IMG/VR virus record: IMGVR_UViG_3300037189_007701
Location: 1 to 29,037 of that record
Origin: a virus
Length of the DNA: 29,037 nt
Direction: 5' to 3' (one strand)
This document shows positions 18,329 through 25,556 of this stretch, piece after piece. The notes below the pieces were generated by a model. That model had not been told where the DNA came from, did no database searches, and was given only the letters and a program-made list of their open reading frames with translations. How positions within the stretch are numbered: the first letter of the stretch is position 1; each line of letters opens with the position of its first letter. The translations under genes were made by a program, and so were the position numbers.

Positions 18329-20254
18329 ATGTCATATTCATTTACAATTAGCGATGGAGCAGTATCATTTAACATACCCGCTGGTAATTTAGATTACTCA
18401 TCGGGCTTAATACTGCCCGGACCTAACACACCCGGATATGGCCTGTATCTAAATCAAAATTTAGCAAAACTTTTAAATAGTTTTGCATCAAATACCGCAC
18501 CACAAACTACAAATCTGGAAGGCCAACTTTGGTTTAATAAATCCTCACAGTCTCTGAATGTGTTTACAAATCAGGGCTTCAAGCCAGTTTCGGGGGTTAC
18601 CAATTCTACTACTCAACCTGGCATTGCTAAAAACGGTGACATATGGTTCGATACAACACGCAACCAAACTTTTTTATACAACGAAGGATTGTTTAATTTA
18701 GTAGGTCCCACATACACTAAAGCCCAGGGCATAAGTGGTGCAATTCCAGTCGCAGTACAAGATGGATTTAATGTTGGTGTTGTTCGCAATATACTAAAAT
18801 TTCAATATGGTAATACTGTGTTTGCAACTGTCAGTGGGGACCCAAGTTTCACTCCACTAGATGCTATACCAGGCTTTGCAACTATTAATCCCGGCATCAC
18901 TTTTAACTCCGGAATCGCTGCCACAATTAACAGCAATTTAGTAGGAAATGTTGTTGGCAACTTAGTCGGAGATGTGACAGGTAATATCACAGCGAGCCGA
19001 CTGTCGGGCACACTAACAGGCACGGTCATTGGCAATCTGTTTGGTGATGTTTCTGGCACAACTTTACGCGGCACGTTAATTGGAGATTTTAGTTCAATCA
19101 CTGGACTAGCTACAAACTTTAGTTCAGGCAATGTTTTAATCACTGGTGGCAATGTTACTGTAACAAATTCAACAAGTACTCGGACCAGCACAACAACATT
19201 ATCAGCAACCACAGCAACCGCTACCAACTTTAGTTCAGGCAATGTTTTAATAACTGGCGGCACAGCTAGTCTAAACACATTAACAGCAACAGCAGGAACA
19301 ATTTATAACTTAACTTCAACGGGAGTAGCTATTAGCGGCGGAAGTGCCACAGGCCTACTTAATGTTGGCGCTACTAATGGATACATCCAAAACTTTAGCG
19401 TTGGTAATATATTAATTTCTGCCAGTGGCGGCGGTGGTGCAATCGACGGTGTTAACACAATGTCTGCTACTGTTGGATATTTTAATAATTTTAGCAGTAG
19501 TAATGTAATAGTATCGGGCGGAAGTGTCAATGATACACAAATCGGTGCTAGTGTAGCGGCCAGTGGTAGATTTACTGTGCTAAATGCAACGTCGGCCACA
19601 CTCAATACACTGGCCTTGACAACATTAACTGGTGAAGTTGATGCCAACATCGGCACACTATCGTCTGCATCCACAACTACAGCCTCTGCAGTCTCTACCC
19701 TACAAGCTAATTTAGGTGGGTATCAAATTGCTACAAATGCCAACGTGGGCACCCTCACAACCACGGTGAACACAATCAATGCCAATCTTGGCAGTTTCCA
19801 GAATAGAACTAGTGCCAACATTGGTGCGTTAACTAATGCCACAATTCCGGTGGGCGGAATCATACTATGGTCTGGTGCGGCCAATGCTATCCCAACATAT
19901 TGGCGCCTTTGCGACGGTAACAACGGAACGCCAGATTTGCGTGGTAGATTCGTTATGGGTGCAACAGCCACGACCGGGAATGTGGGCACACGTGGTGGTA
20001 CAGCAGATGCGGTGGTAGTTTCTCATACTCATACTGCAACTGTTACTGACCCCGGTCATGCCCATCCGAATGTGTTTGGAGCTTTCGGTAGTGACTTAGG
20101 CGACCAGAGAACCACGAATTTCTCTACTATGAATAATACCACCGGTTCAGCTACAACAGGCATCTCTGTAACGAACAGCACTGCTGGTGTCAGCGGCGTT
20201 GGCCAAAATTTACCCCCTTTCTACGCTTTATGCTACATCATGAGAGTATCATAA
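18329..20254 (+). CDS. Tail fibre protein B with C-terminal tail-collar domain (641 aa)
   Basis: This is a short-tail-fibre or receptor-binding-type protein. The N-terminal 200 residues match the shared module of fibres A and C (GLILPGPNTPGYG, LNQNLAKLLNSFA, LEGQLWFNK, GDIWFDTT, GPTYTKAQGISG). A GNVVGNLVGDVTGNIT-like Gly/Asn repeat and four NFSSGNVLITGG-like units (at N263, N300, N355, N387) suggest a beta-helical shaft. A SANIGAL-type coiled-coil-like neck precedes the terminal domain. From residue 507, PVGGIILWSG, WRLCDGNNGTPDLRGRFVMG and H566-T-H568 match the phage tail-collar fold of T4 gp12 type, where an HxH pair in each chain of the trimer holds a metal ion. It ends LPPFYALCYIMRVS, a typical terminus. 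Its own late promoter lies upstream; the ribosome site is weak. Confidence 0.8.
   Translation: MSYSFTISDGAVSFNIPAGNLDYSSGLILPGPNTPGYGLYLNQNLAKLLNSFASNTAPQTTNLEGQLWFNKSSQSLNVFTNQGFKPVSGVTNSTTQPGIAKNGDIWFDTTRNQTFLYNEGLFNLVGPTYTKAQGISGAIPVAVQDGFNVGVVRNILKFQYGNTVFATVSGDPSFTPLDAIPGFATINPGITFNSGIAATINSNLVGNVVGNLVGDVTGNITASRLSGTLTGTVIGNLFGDVSGTTLRGTLIGDFSSITGLATNFSSGNVLITGGNVTVTNSTSTRTSTTTLSATTATATNFSSGNVLITGGTASLNTLTATAGTIYNLTSTGVAISGGSATGLLNVGATNGYIQNFSVGNILISASGGGGAIDGVNTMSATVGYFNNFSSSNVIVSGGSVNDTQIGASVAASGRFTVLNATSATLNTLALTTLTGEVDANIGTLSSASTTTASAVSTLQANLGGYQIATNANVGTLTTTVNTINANLGSFQNRTSANIGALTNATIPVGGIILWSGAANAIPTYWRLCDGNNGTPDLRGRFVMGATATTGNVGTRGGTADAVVVSHTHTATVTDPGHAHPNVFGAFGSDLGDQRTTNFSTMNNTTGSATTGISVTNSTAGVSGVGQNLPPFYALCYIMRVS
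19109..19262 (+). repeat. 43-bp imperfect direct repeat within fibre B
   Basis: Copies at 19109-19151 and 19220-19262 are identical at 40 of 43 positions by hand alignment and lie 111 bases (37 codons) apart. Both encode ATNFSSGNVLITGG. Two diverged protein-level copies follow at residues 355 and 387. The pattern suggests shaft growth by unit duplication. Confidence 0.75.
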
Positions 20255-20256
20255 CC

Positions 20257-20264
20257 GATAAATA
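20257..20264 (+). promoter_or_regulatory. T4-like late promoter element (GATAAATA)
   Basis: GATAAATA lies just after the stop of fibre B, in the 33-base gap before fibre C, and ends 23 bases before the ATG at 20288. GAGGA at 20277-20281 then gives a good ribosome site. Position and spacing closely match the elements before the genes at 59 and 18329. Confidence 0.55.
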
Positions 20265-20287
20265 ACATATAATACTGAGGAATTAGC

Positions 20288-21922
20288 ATGGCATATACCA
20301 TTAATCGATACAACGGAACAACACTAATACCAGGCGGCTTGTCTGACGGTAGCGTTAATATTACATCTACAAGTCTAACCCTGATTGGTAAAGATTATGC
20401 TGGTTATGGTGCGTTTTTAAACGAAAATTTTGTATACCTATTAGAAAATTTTGCCGGAACTACCAGCCCAAGTAATCCAATAACCGGACAACTTTGGTGG
20501 GACACAACAAATAGTATCTTAAAGGTGTATTCTGGCTCCAGCTGGAAAATTTCAACTGGTGCGACAAGTGCCCCATTTAGTGCTCCCCCGGGAGATCTAA
20601 GTGCCCTGGGCGGCGATCTATGGTTTGACACAACCAATCAACAATTAAAGGTATACTCAGGGAGCTCATGGGTCACTGTTGGACCACAGGCAACATCGAC
20701 ACTACAAACAACAGGATCTTTTGCTGCTACTATTACGGATACATCCAATGGTGCACGTAAAGTTGTTCAGATTCAGTTCAATGGCGTTACATACGCTATA
20801 ATTGCCTATGAAAACTTCACCACAACAATCCCTGGCTTTACCACGATTAAAGCTGGTATTAACTTTAGCACCACAACCAGCCCAAGTTGGGTAGTTAGTA
20901 ATCAAGACGTTAACCCCACAATCAACACAGTTGTACAACGCGATGGCTCTGGTGCTATCCAAGCAACTGGAGTCACAGCCGGCACAGTTAACGCAACAAC
21001 AATTACAGCATCGAGTGTTATCAATGGCACATTTAATGGTAACCTAACAGCGTCGAGTGCATCAATTAACACTTTAAGTGCTACCACAGTGACAGCATCT
21101 CAAGTCATTGGCACAACTGCATTAACCGGTGTATTAAACACACCTGCGCAAACCAATATCACAAGTGTCGGTACCTTGACTGGATTAACGGTCAATGGGG
21201 CAACTACGTTTAGTCAACCCCCAACCATTGGTGGTTTTCCAGTTGCCACAGTCGGCGGAACAACTAGCTTCAGTTCGATTGACGGAACACCAATTGGTGC
21301 AACTTCTGCAAACACTGGCCGATTCACTACACTAACAGTAACTTCAAGTCTGGTACCGGCAGCCAATTTAACAATTGACATTGGTGCGAACCCCGGCGGT
21401 TGGTGGAATACTATACATGCCAATACTGTAAGCGTGGTCACCGGACTCACACCTGCAGGTAATCTCACAGCGAATCTTGGTACTCCAACACGTTGGTTCA
21501 ACAACATTTATGGTCGTAGTATACAAGCTCTGTATGCTGACTTGGCAGAACGCTTCCATGCCGACGCAGAATATGCGCCGGGCACAGTAGTGGAAATGGG
21601 TGGACCAAACGAAATTACCAAAGTGGTAGAAGAATGTAGTGAACGTGTGTTTGGTGTGATAAGTACTAGTGCAGCATACTTAATGAATTCGGGCGCTGGC
21701 CCAGATGCTACGCATCCGCCAGTGGCAATGAGTGGACGTGTTCCAGTTAGAGTTGTTGGCATGATTGCCAAAGGCGATCGCCTGGTCAGTGCTGGCAATG
21801 GCCTGGCACGTACAGGATTAAGAAAAGAATTAACAGCGTTCAATGTGATTGGACGTGCATTAGAAAACAAAATTGATGCCAATGAAGGTGTCATTGAAGC
21901 TATCGTTAAATTAAATAGCTAA
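20288..21922 (+). CDS. Tail fibre protein C with ADLAERF-type C-terminal domain (544 aa)
   Basis: This is the third fibre of the paralogous set. The N-terminus repeats the shared plan: LTLIGKDYAGYG, NENFVYLLENFAG, and two near-identical hairpins GQLWWDTTNSILKVYSGSSW and GDLWFDTTNQQLKVYSGSSW, then IPGFTTIKAGINFSTT. The shaft has an IGATSANTGRFTTL hinge, shared in style with fibre B, and two IDIGANPGGWWNTIHA / NLGTPTRWFNNIYG motifs. From residue 416 the terminal domain reads YADLAERFHADAEYAPGTVV, then VFGVIST-x-AYLMNS, GRVPVRVVG and KGDRLVSA. This recurrent C-terminal domain of phage fibres probably caps the trimer. Expression is likely late, from GATAAATA upstream; GAGGA lies six bases before the ATG. 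Host receptor specificity cannot be read from the sequence. Confidence 0.75.
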   Translation: MAYTINRYNGTTLIPGGLSDGSVNITSTSLTLIGKDYAGYGAFLNENFVYLLENFAGTTSPSNPITGQLWWDTTNSILKVYSGSSWKISTGATSAPFSAPPGDLSALGGDLWFDTTNQQLKVYSGSSWVTVGPQATSTLQTTGSFAATITDTSNGARKVVQIQFNGVTYAIIAYENFTTTIPGFTTIKAGINFSTTTSPSWVVSNQDVNPTINTVVQRDGSGAIQATGVTAGTVNATTITASSVINGTFNGNLTASSASINTLSATTVTASQVIGTTALTGVLNTPAQTNITSVGTLTGLTVNGATTFSQPPTIGGFPVATVGGTTSFSSIDGTPIGATSANTGRFTTLTVTSSLVPAANLTIDIGANPGGWWNTIHANTVSVVTGLTPAGNLTANLGTPTRWFNNIYGRSIQALYADLAERFHADAEYAPGTVVEMGGPNEITKVVEECSERVFGVISTSAAYLMNSGAGPDATHPPVAMSGRVPVRVVGMIAKGDRLVSAGNGLARTGLRKELTAFNVIGRALENKIDANEGVIEAIVKLNS

Positions 21923-21939
21923 TCGATTAGGATAAGAAA

Positions 21940-22836
21940 ATGCCAACAGTAAGCTCGGGCGCAGTAATTTATGGTTCAGACTACAACACGATACAAGCAT
22001 TAGTGACACAGGTCCTAGGATCTGGCACGCCGTTTGGACCCGGAACAGCCAGTCCCGATTACGGATACAATCAAACTTTGCAATCCAGCTTGGTCAATGT
22101 GGGCCAAGTAATTACCGGACAACAATGGCAACTTTTGGCCGCTGACGTTAACACAATTTACACACACCAAATTGGTACTGCATGGCCCGGTTACGCCAGC
22201 CAAATTTCAAATCAATCCAGTGGAAAACTTATAACTGCTGCAGATTACAATGCTGTATTCAATGCCATGACACCATTGGTCAACACCCGTCTTACAGTGG
22301 CACCCACTCAATTGGCCACGGTCACCGCTGGCACTAGCACATACTCGCCCAGCTGGGGCGGAGGCGCAGCAGGAATAACGAATTCGGGCAGTATCACATT
22401 TGCCAGTGCCGCCGCCTTGCGTTATTTTTTCAACCAGGGTGGAAGTATCAATTTTGCAGGCTTTGGACCAAGTTCAACTGCTACCAATCAAGACTCAAAC
22501 TGGTCCATTGCCTTGACGGCATTTAGATCCAGTATTAATAGTAACAATTTTACCAGTTTGAGTGGCACACCTTTCAACGTGTATCGGGCATTCAATGGAT
22601 CCAGTCCTGCAGGATATACCACCAGCTTTGTCAAGTTGACTGCTACCGTAAGTGGCGGAACTATTTCTTGGTCAGTCATCTATGATGATGAACACACCAA
22701 TGCATTTTTTGATACTGTCACTGGTGGGGTAGGATATGGGGTAACTGTTTCTACAGCCACCGGCGCCTTTTCTGGAACTGCTTATACTTCAGCCAGCATA
22801 ACCAATTCTTGGACAATTGGTACATTTGTCTACTAA
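21940..22836 (+). CDS. Tail/virion structural protein with FFN-GG type domain (298 aa)
   Basis: The product is probably a late virion protein. The N-terminal half holds three related helical units, IYGSDYNTIQALVTQVLG, ITGQQWQLLAADVNTIYT and ITAADYNAVFNAMTPLVN, each with an aromatic-x-x-[I/L/V] core. The C-terminal half (about 145-298) reads ITFASAAALRYFFNQGGSIN, then a W-x-x-x-L-T segment and repeated strands ending SWTIGTFVY, a pattern I know from marine phage tail proteins. Function is otherwise unknown. AGGA at 21929-21932 is 7 bases from the ATG, and no separate promoter is seen in the 17-base gap, so it is likely co-transcribed with fibre C. It is the last virion-type gene before the modification cassette. 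Confidence 0.6.
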   Translation: MPTVSSGAVIYGSDYNTIQALVTQVLGSGTPFGPGTASPDYGYNQTLQSSLVNVGQVITGQQWQLLAADVNTIYTHQIGTAWPGYASQISNQSSGKLITAADYNAVFNAMTPLVNTRLTVAPTQLATVTAGTSTYSPSWGGGAAGITNSGSITFASAAALRYFFNQGGSINFAGFGPSSTATNQDSNWSIALTAFRSSINSNNFTSLSGTPFNVYRAFNGSSPAGYTTSFVKLTATVSGGTISWSVIYDDEHTNAFFDTVTGGVGYGVTVSTATGAFSGTAYTSASITNSWTIGTFVY

Positions 22837-22841
22837 AAGCC

Positions 22842-22870
22842 TTGTATTTCCGTTTTATTTCGTGTATACT
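22842..22870 (+). promoter_or_regulatory. Candidate sigma70-like promoter
   Basis: TTGTAT (22842-22847) and TATACT (22865-22870) are separated by exactly 17 bases. The -10 hexamer matches TATAAT at 5 of 6 positions; the -35 is weak (3 of 6). No NATAAATA lies in this gap. Position at the border between virion genes and the transferase cassette fits a host-polymerase, early- or middle-type promoter for the cassette, but that is inference. Confidence 0.4.
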
Positions 22871-22872
22871 TA

Positions 22873-22896
22873 GGAAATCATTATTGAGGATTTTCC
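22873..22896 (+). promoter_or_regulatory. Possible ribosome-site hairpin before the gene at 22897
   Basis: GGAAATC (22873-22879) can pair with GATTTTCC (22889-22896) with a one-base bulge, ending directly before the ATG. The Shine-Dalgarno GAGGA (22886-22890) lies in the loop and inner stem. Such RBS hairpins are used as translational operators in T4 (for example by gp43), but the stem here is short and AT-rich, so it may be chance. Confidence 0.25.
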
Positions 22897-23247
22897 ATGG
22901 ATGTACGTTTAACGCAAGCACTTGACTTATCCAAATTTAGATATACATTATTTTTAGAAAAGCGCAGGCTACAAGAAAAGCTACGAGCCGACTTGACCTT
23001 TTCGGTCAACGGTGGACAATTTTATATTGATCGCAATTTTATTGTGTTCTTAAATCTCCTGGTCCCCGAAGAAGGAACCATGTCTGCTACTATCCTAGAT
23101 GACAATTTAACTCCAATCTACATTGATGATCTTGCTAAATTACAAAAAACTGTACTAGACATTTACACACGCACAGTCAACCAATACCAACTTGACTTTG
23201 ATGCGCTTAGAAAAAAACGAAAACCTGCGGCAATAGTAGATCTATGA
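22897..23247 (+). CDS. Small conserved-type phage protein of unknown function (116 aa)
   Basis: I recall similar short proteins from marine T4-like phages but know no function. The sequence opens with a basic helical stretch (KFRYTLFLEKRRLQEKLRADL, about residues 13-33). A strand motif TFSVNGGQFYIDRNFIVFLN (about 34-53) follows, then DDNLTPIYIDDLAKLQKTV and a charged tail with LRKKRKPAAIVDL. No transmembrane segment or signal peptide is visible. GAGGA at 22886-22890 lies six bases from the ATG. It is the first gene of the downstream cassette, and its stop overlaps the next start (ATGA), so it is translationally coupled to the first glycosyltransferase. Confidence 0.6.
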   Translation: MDVRLTQALDLSKFRYTLFLEKRRLQEKLRADLTFSVNGGQFYIDRNFIVFLNLLVPEEGTMSATILDDNLTPIYIDDLAKLQKTVLDIYTRTVNQYQLDFDALRKKRKPAAIVDL

Positions 23248-24176
23248 CACAAGGTTGTTTGATATTTGCACACGACGGAACCATTGACTATGGTAGCCAG
23301 GCAGTCTTGGCGGCACGATTGGTTATAAAACATCTTGGTATGCCTGTTAGTTTGGTAACAGATAAAGACACAATTAAAAATATCAACAAGAACTTTAAAA
23401 AAACACCATTTGATCAAATAATAGAAATACCAGCACCCGAATCTAAAAATACGAGACTGCTAACTGATCACGCCGCGATAGTATCCAATTTAGCTGCCAG
23501 ACTGGCCATAGAGCAATATGGTTTGCCCGCAGATCAATTGCCAATGAAACCAGTTAAAGAAGTTGTGTCCTTTATCAATGACAGTAGAGTACTTGCATAT
23601 GATCTTACCCCATATGATCGCACTTTGGTAATCGATTCAGACTATTTGATTTTTAGCGATCATTTAAATCGTTATTGGGATTGGGCACAAGATTTCTTAA
23701 TCTGTCCCGGCATGCTGTACATACAAGAAAACAATATCGGTCCTAAGGATTTTCAAATTAATCCATACACAATTAATCAGCTCTGGGCTACTACTTTTAT
23801 GTTTTCTAAAACAGCAGATACTAAAATATTTTTTAACTTGCTAAAATACATACAAGAAGAATATGAATACTTTGCGGCCTTGTATAATTTTGATCCAGGT
23901 CAATATCGCAATGACTTTGCCTTTAGCGTAGCATGTCATATCATTGGTGGTCACGGAGTAGACAAGTGGCACGGCGAACTTCCTATACCACTGATGTTGA
24001 CGGATGCAGATCGTATAGTAGATATCAAATCCACTGGCGAAATTGTTTTTCTATTAGGCGATACAGCACAGCACGGAGATTATCTACTGTCCAAGAGCTA
24101 CCAACAAGATATACATCTTATGAATAAACGGGATATACTTGCTAATCTTGATAAACTAATGGAACTTGCTGAATGA
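23244..24176 (+). CDS. GT-A/GT8-like glycosyltransferase, copy 1 (310 aa)
   Basis: This is probably a nucleotide-sugar-dependent glycosyltransferase acting in the cytoplasm; no membrane segment is seen. An N-terminal Rossmann-like strand (GCLIFAHDG), VSLVTDKDT and YDRTLVIDSDYLIFSD lead to D131-S-D133, the likely metal- and sugar-nucleotide-binding DxD of GT-A folds. A later FAFSVACHIIGGHG segment resembles the part of GT8-like enzymes that holds the acceptor site. Sugar donor and acceptor are unknown. The next gene has a related layout and may be a diverged copy with different specificity. The start overlaps the preceding stop by ATGA and has no clear ribosome site, so it depends on coupling. 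Confidence 0.6.
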   Translation: MTQGCLIFAHDGTIDYGSQAVLAARLVIKHLGMPVSLVTDKDTIKNINKNFKKTPFDQIIEIPAPESKNTRLLTDHAAIVSNLAARLAIEQYGLPADQLPMKPVKEVVSFINDSRVLAYDLTPYDRTLVIDSDYLIFSDHLNRYWDWAQDFLICPGMLYIQENNIGPKDFQINPYTINQLWATTFMFSKTADTKIFFNLLKYIQEEYEYFAALYNFDPGQYRNDFAFSVACHIIGGHGVDKWHGELPIPLMLTDADRIVDIKSTGEIVFLLGDTAQHGDYLLSKSYQQDIHLMNKRDILANLDKLMELAE

Positions 24177-25030
24177 GTCGCGGCTACTTATTGTTTGCAC
24201 TAAATGCCAACGAGGATGGAAAAAGACAATATTCCAAGTTGGCCTATGCTTGTGCATTGAGTATTCGAGCAACACAACTCGCAGGTTATGACAATGTATC
24301 TGTAGTTACAAATGATCCACAGGCATTTGCTGATTACAAAAACGTGTTCGACAATATTATAGAATACTCTGGTCCAAGGGGAATGGATGCAAGATCTAGG
24401 GCACTAGATTATGCTCCGTATGATGAAACAGTATTACTCGACGCAGACATGTTGTTCTTAAAACCCATGGATCATTATTGGGACATGTTAAAAGATAGAG
24501 ACTTGTTCATAACAACTAGTCCACAAACATACAAAGGCAATACCTTTAAATACGGATTTTATCGTCTGGTAATGGAAAAACATTCTTGGCCTGATGTATA
24601 CAATGCTTGGACCTACTTTAAACCAAGATCTACAACAGCTATAGAGTTTTTTGATCTAGTTAAGTTTATAACCGACAATCCAAGACAATATATCAATATG
24701 TTTTTGTCTGATACTTTATATACAACTGTTCCCACAGACGAAGCATTTGCTATGGCTTTGTGTATTTTAGATCTTACAGAGTATGTTTGCCCAAGCGGAT
24801 GGGACTTCCCAAGAATAACACACATGAAGCCAGCAGTACAACAATGGAAAGAAAGCGTAGCAGATTGGCCAGACAAAATTAGATTTTCTTTAGCTGACAA
24901 TTTAGAAATTAAACTCGGGGTGTGGTCACAAGCAGAACTATTACACTATGTTAAAAAAGAACTAATGACGCCAGCAATAATTGCACAGTTAGAAAAACAA
25001 TATGACGCAAGACTTTTATCTTCTATATAA
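24173..25030 (+). CDS. GT-A/GT8-like glycosyltransferase, copy 2 (285 aa)
   Basis: This is a probable cytoplasmic glycosyltransferase of the GT-A type. It has RGYLLFALNANEDGKRQYSK, then SIRATQLAGYDNVSVVTNDP and, at residues 87-96, VLLDADMLFL. D90-A-D92 is the expected DxD that binds the divalent metal and the donor diphosphate. SDTLYTTVPTDEAFAMALCI (about 183-202) resembles the helix with an acidic residue seen near the active site of GT8-like proteins. The layout parallels the preceding gene, but the sequences are clearly diverged. The start overlaps the preceding stop (ATGA), and its own end overlaps the following gene by 29 bases. Donor and acceptor are unknown. Confidence 0.65.
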   Translation: MSRGYLLFALNANEDGKRQYSKLAYACALSIRATQLAGYDNVSVVTNDPQAFADYKNVFDNIIEYSGPRGMDARSRALDYAPYDETVLLDADMLFLKPMDHYWDMLKDRDLFITTSPQTYKGNTFKYGFYRLVMEKHSWPDVYNAWTYFKPRSTTAIEFFDLVKFITDNPRQYINMFLSDTLYTTVPTDEAFAMALCILDLTEYVCPSGWDFPRITHMKPAVQQWKESVADWPDKIRFSLADNLEIKLGVWSQAELLHYVKKELMTPAIIAQLEKQYDARLLSSI

Positions 25031-25556
25031 TCTAGAATCTAGAGTTCCGCACACTATAAGTGGAACTCCAATAACTTTGGTACCTGAAGGTATGGCGACC
25101 TGCCGGGTAAAGTTTAACCTTGGTGAAGATTTTGTATTAGCTAAAAAATCTTTATTTCATTATGCAGTTATAGTTAGTAAAGGTTATGCAGAATTTCATA
25201 GCAGATGGAAAACATCAGAATACAAACGATATGCTATACCCGAAGGTATACTAGAAGATCTCGACTATAAAATGTCGTTTGTCTCGGATCTTGGTATTAA
25301 ATATTCTATAATAGACCAACAACTGACTTTAAATTTTGATCTGGCTAATTTAACTTCAGATCAGCGCAACGCTTTTAGAACATCTATCAATGCCAAAAAT
25401 GGAAAGTACACAGTATATGTAACACGCTACCGAGACCCTGCAGCATTGTTAGAAAAATTTGATATAGATTTATACAAGTTAAGTAAAGTAAAACAGTATT
25501 CAACAGCGTTGTCTGTTGACGAACCTGTAAGCATATGGACAACAAAAACACAATGA
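25002..25556 (+). CDS. Unknown protein (184 aa) in the modification cassette
   Basis: I do not recognise a family. The sequence appears as mixed alpha/beta: DFYLLYNLESRVPHTI at the start, then TCRVKFNLGEDFVLAKKSLF, an EFHSRWKTSEYKRYAIPEGI stretch (about 67-86) and a C-terminal KYTVYVTRYRDPAALLEKF segment. No transmembrane segment or signal peptide is visible. The ATG at 25002 lies inside the end of the preceding glycosyltransferase, overlapping by 29 bases, and no strong ribosome site stands before it. Its stop overlaps the ATG of a 29-codon gene (ATGA). Location between two transferase genes suggests a role in the same process, which is inference only. Confidence 0.55.
   Translation: MTQDFYLLYNLESRVPHTISGTPITLVPEGMATCRVKFNLGEDFVLAKKSLFHYAVIVSKGYAEFHSRWKTSEYKRYAIPEGILEDLDYKMSFVSDLGIKYSIIDQQLTLNFDLANLTSDQRNAFRTSINAKNGKYTVYVTRYRDPAALLEKFDIDLYKLSKVKQYSTALSVDEPVSIWTTKTQ

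Noticed and set aside
19109-19262. Direct repeats considered as a CRISPR or att pair
   Set aside because: The repeats encode a repeated fibre-shaft motif in frame, with no regular spacer array and no integrase or tRNA nearby.
18802-19278. 158-codon minus-strand frame opposite fibre B
   Set aside because: Low-complexity Val/Pro/Leu product produced by reading Thr/Asn/Gly repeats backwards; no other sign of a gene.
15676-22836. Diversity-generating retroelement in the fibre locus
   Set aside because: No reverse transcriptase gene or template/variable repeat pair was seen; the diversity among fibre tips is between genes.
22837-22896. Search for a rho-independent terminator after the last virion gene
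   Set aside because: No GC-rich stem followed by a T run is present; the only inverted repeat is short, AT-rich and overlaps the next ribosome site.
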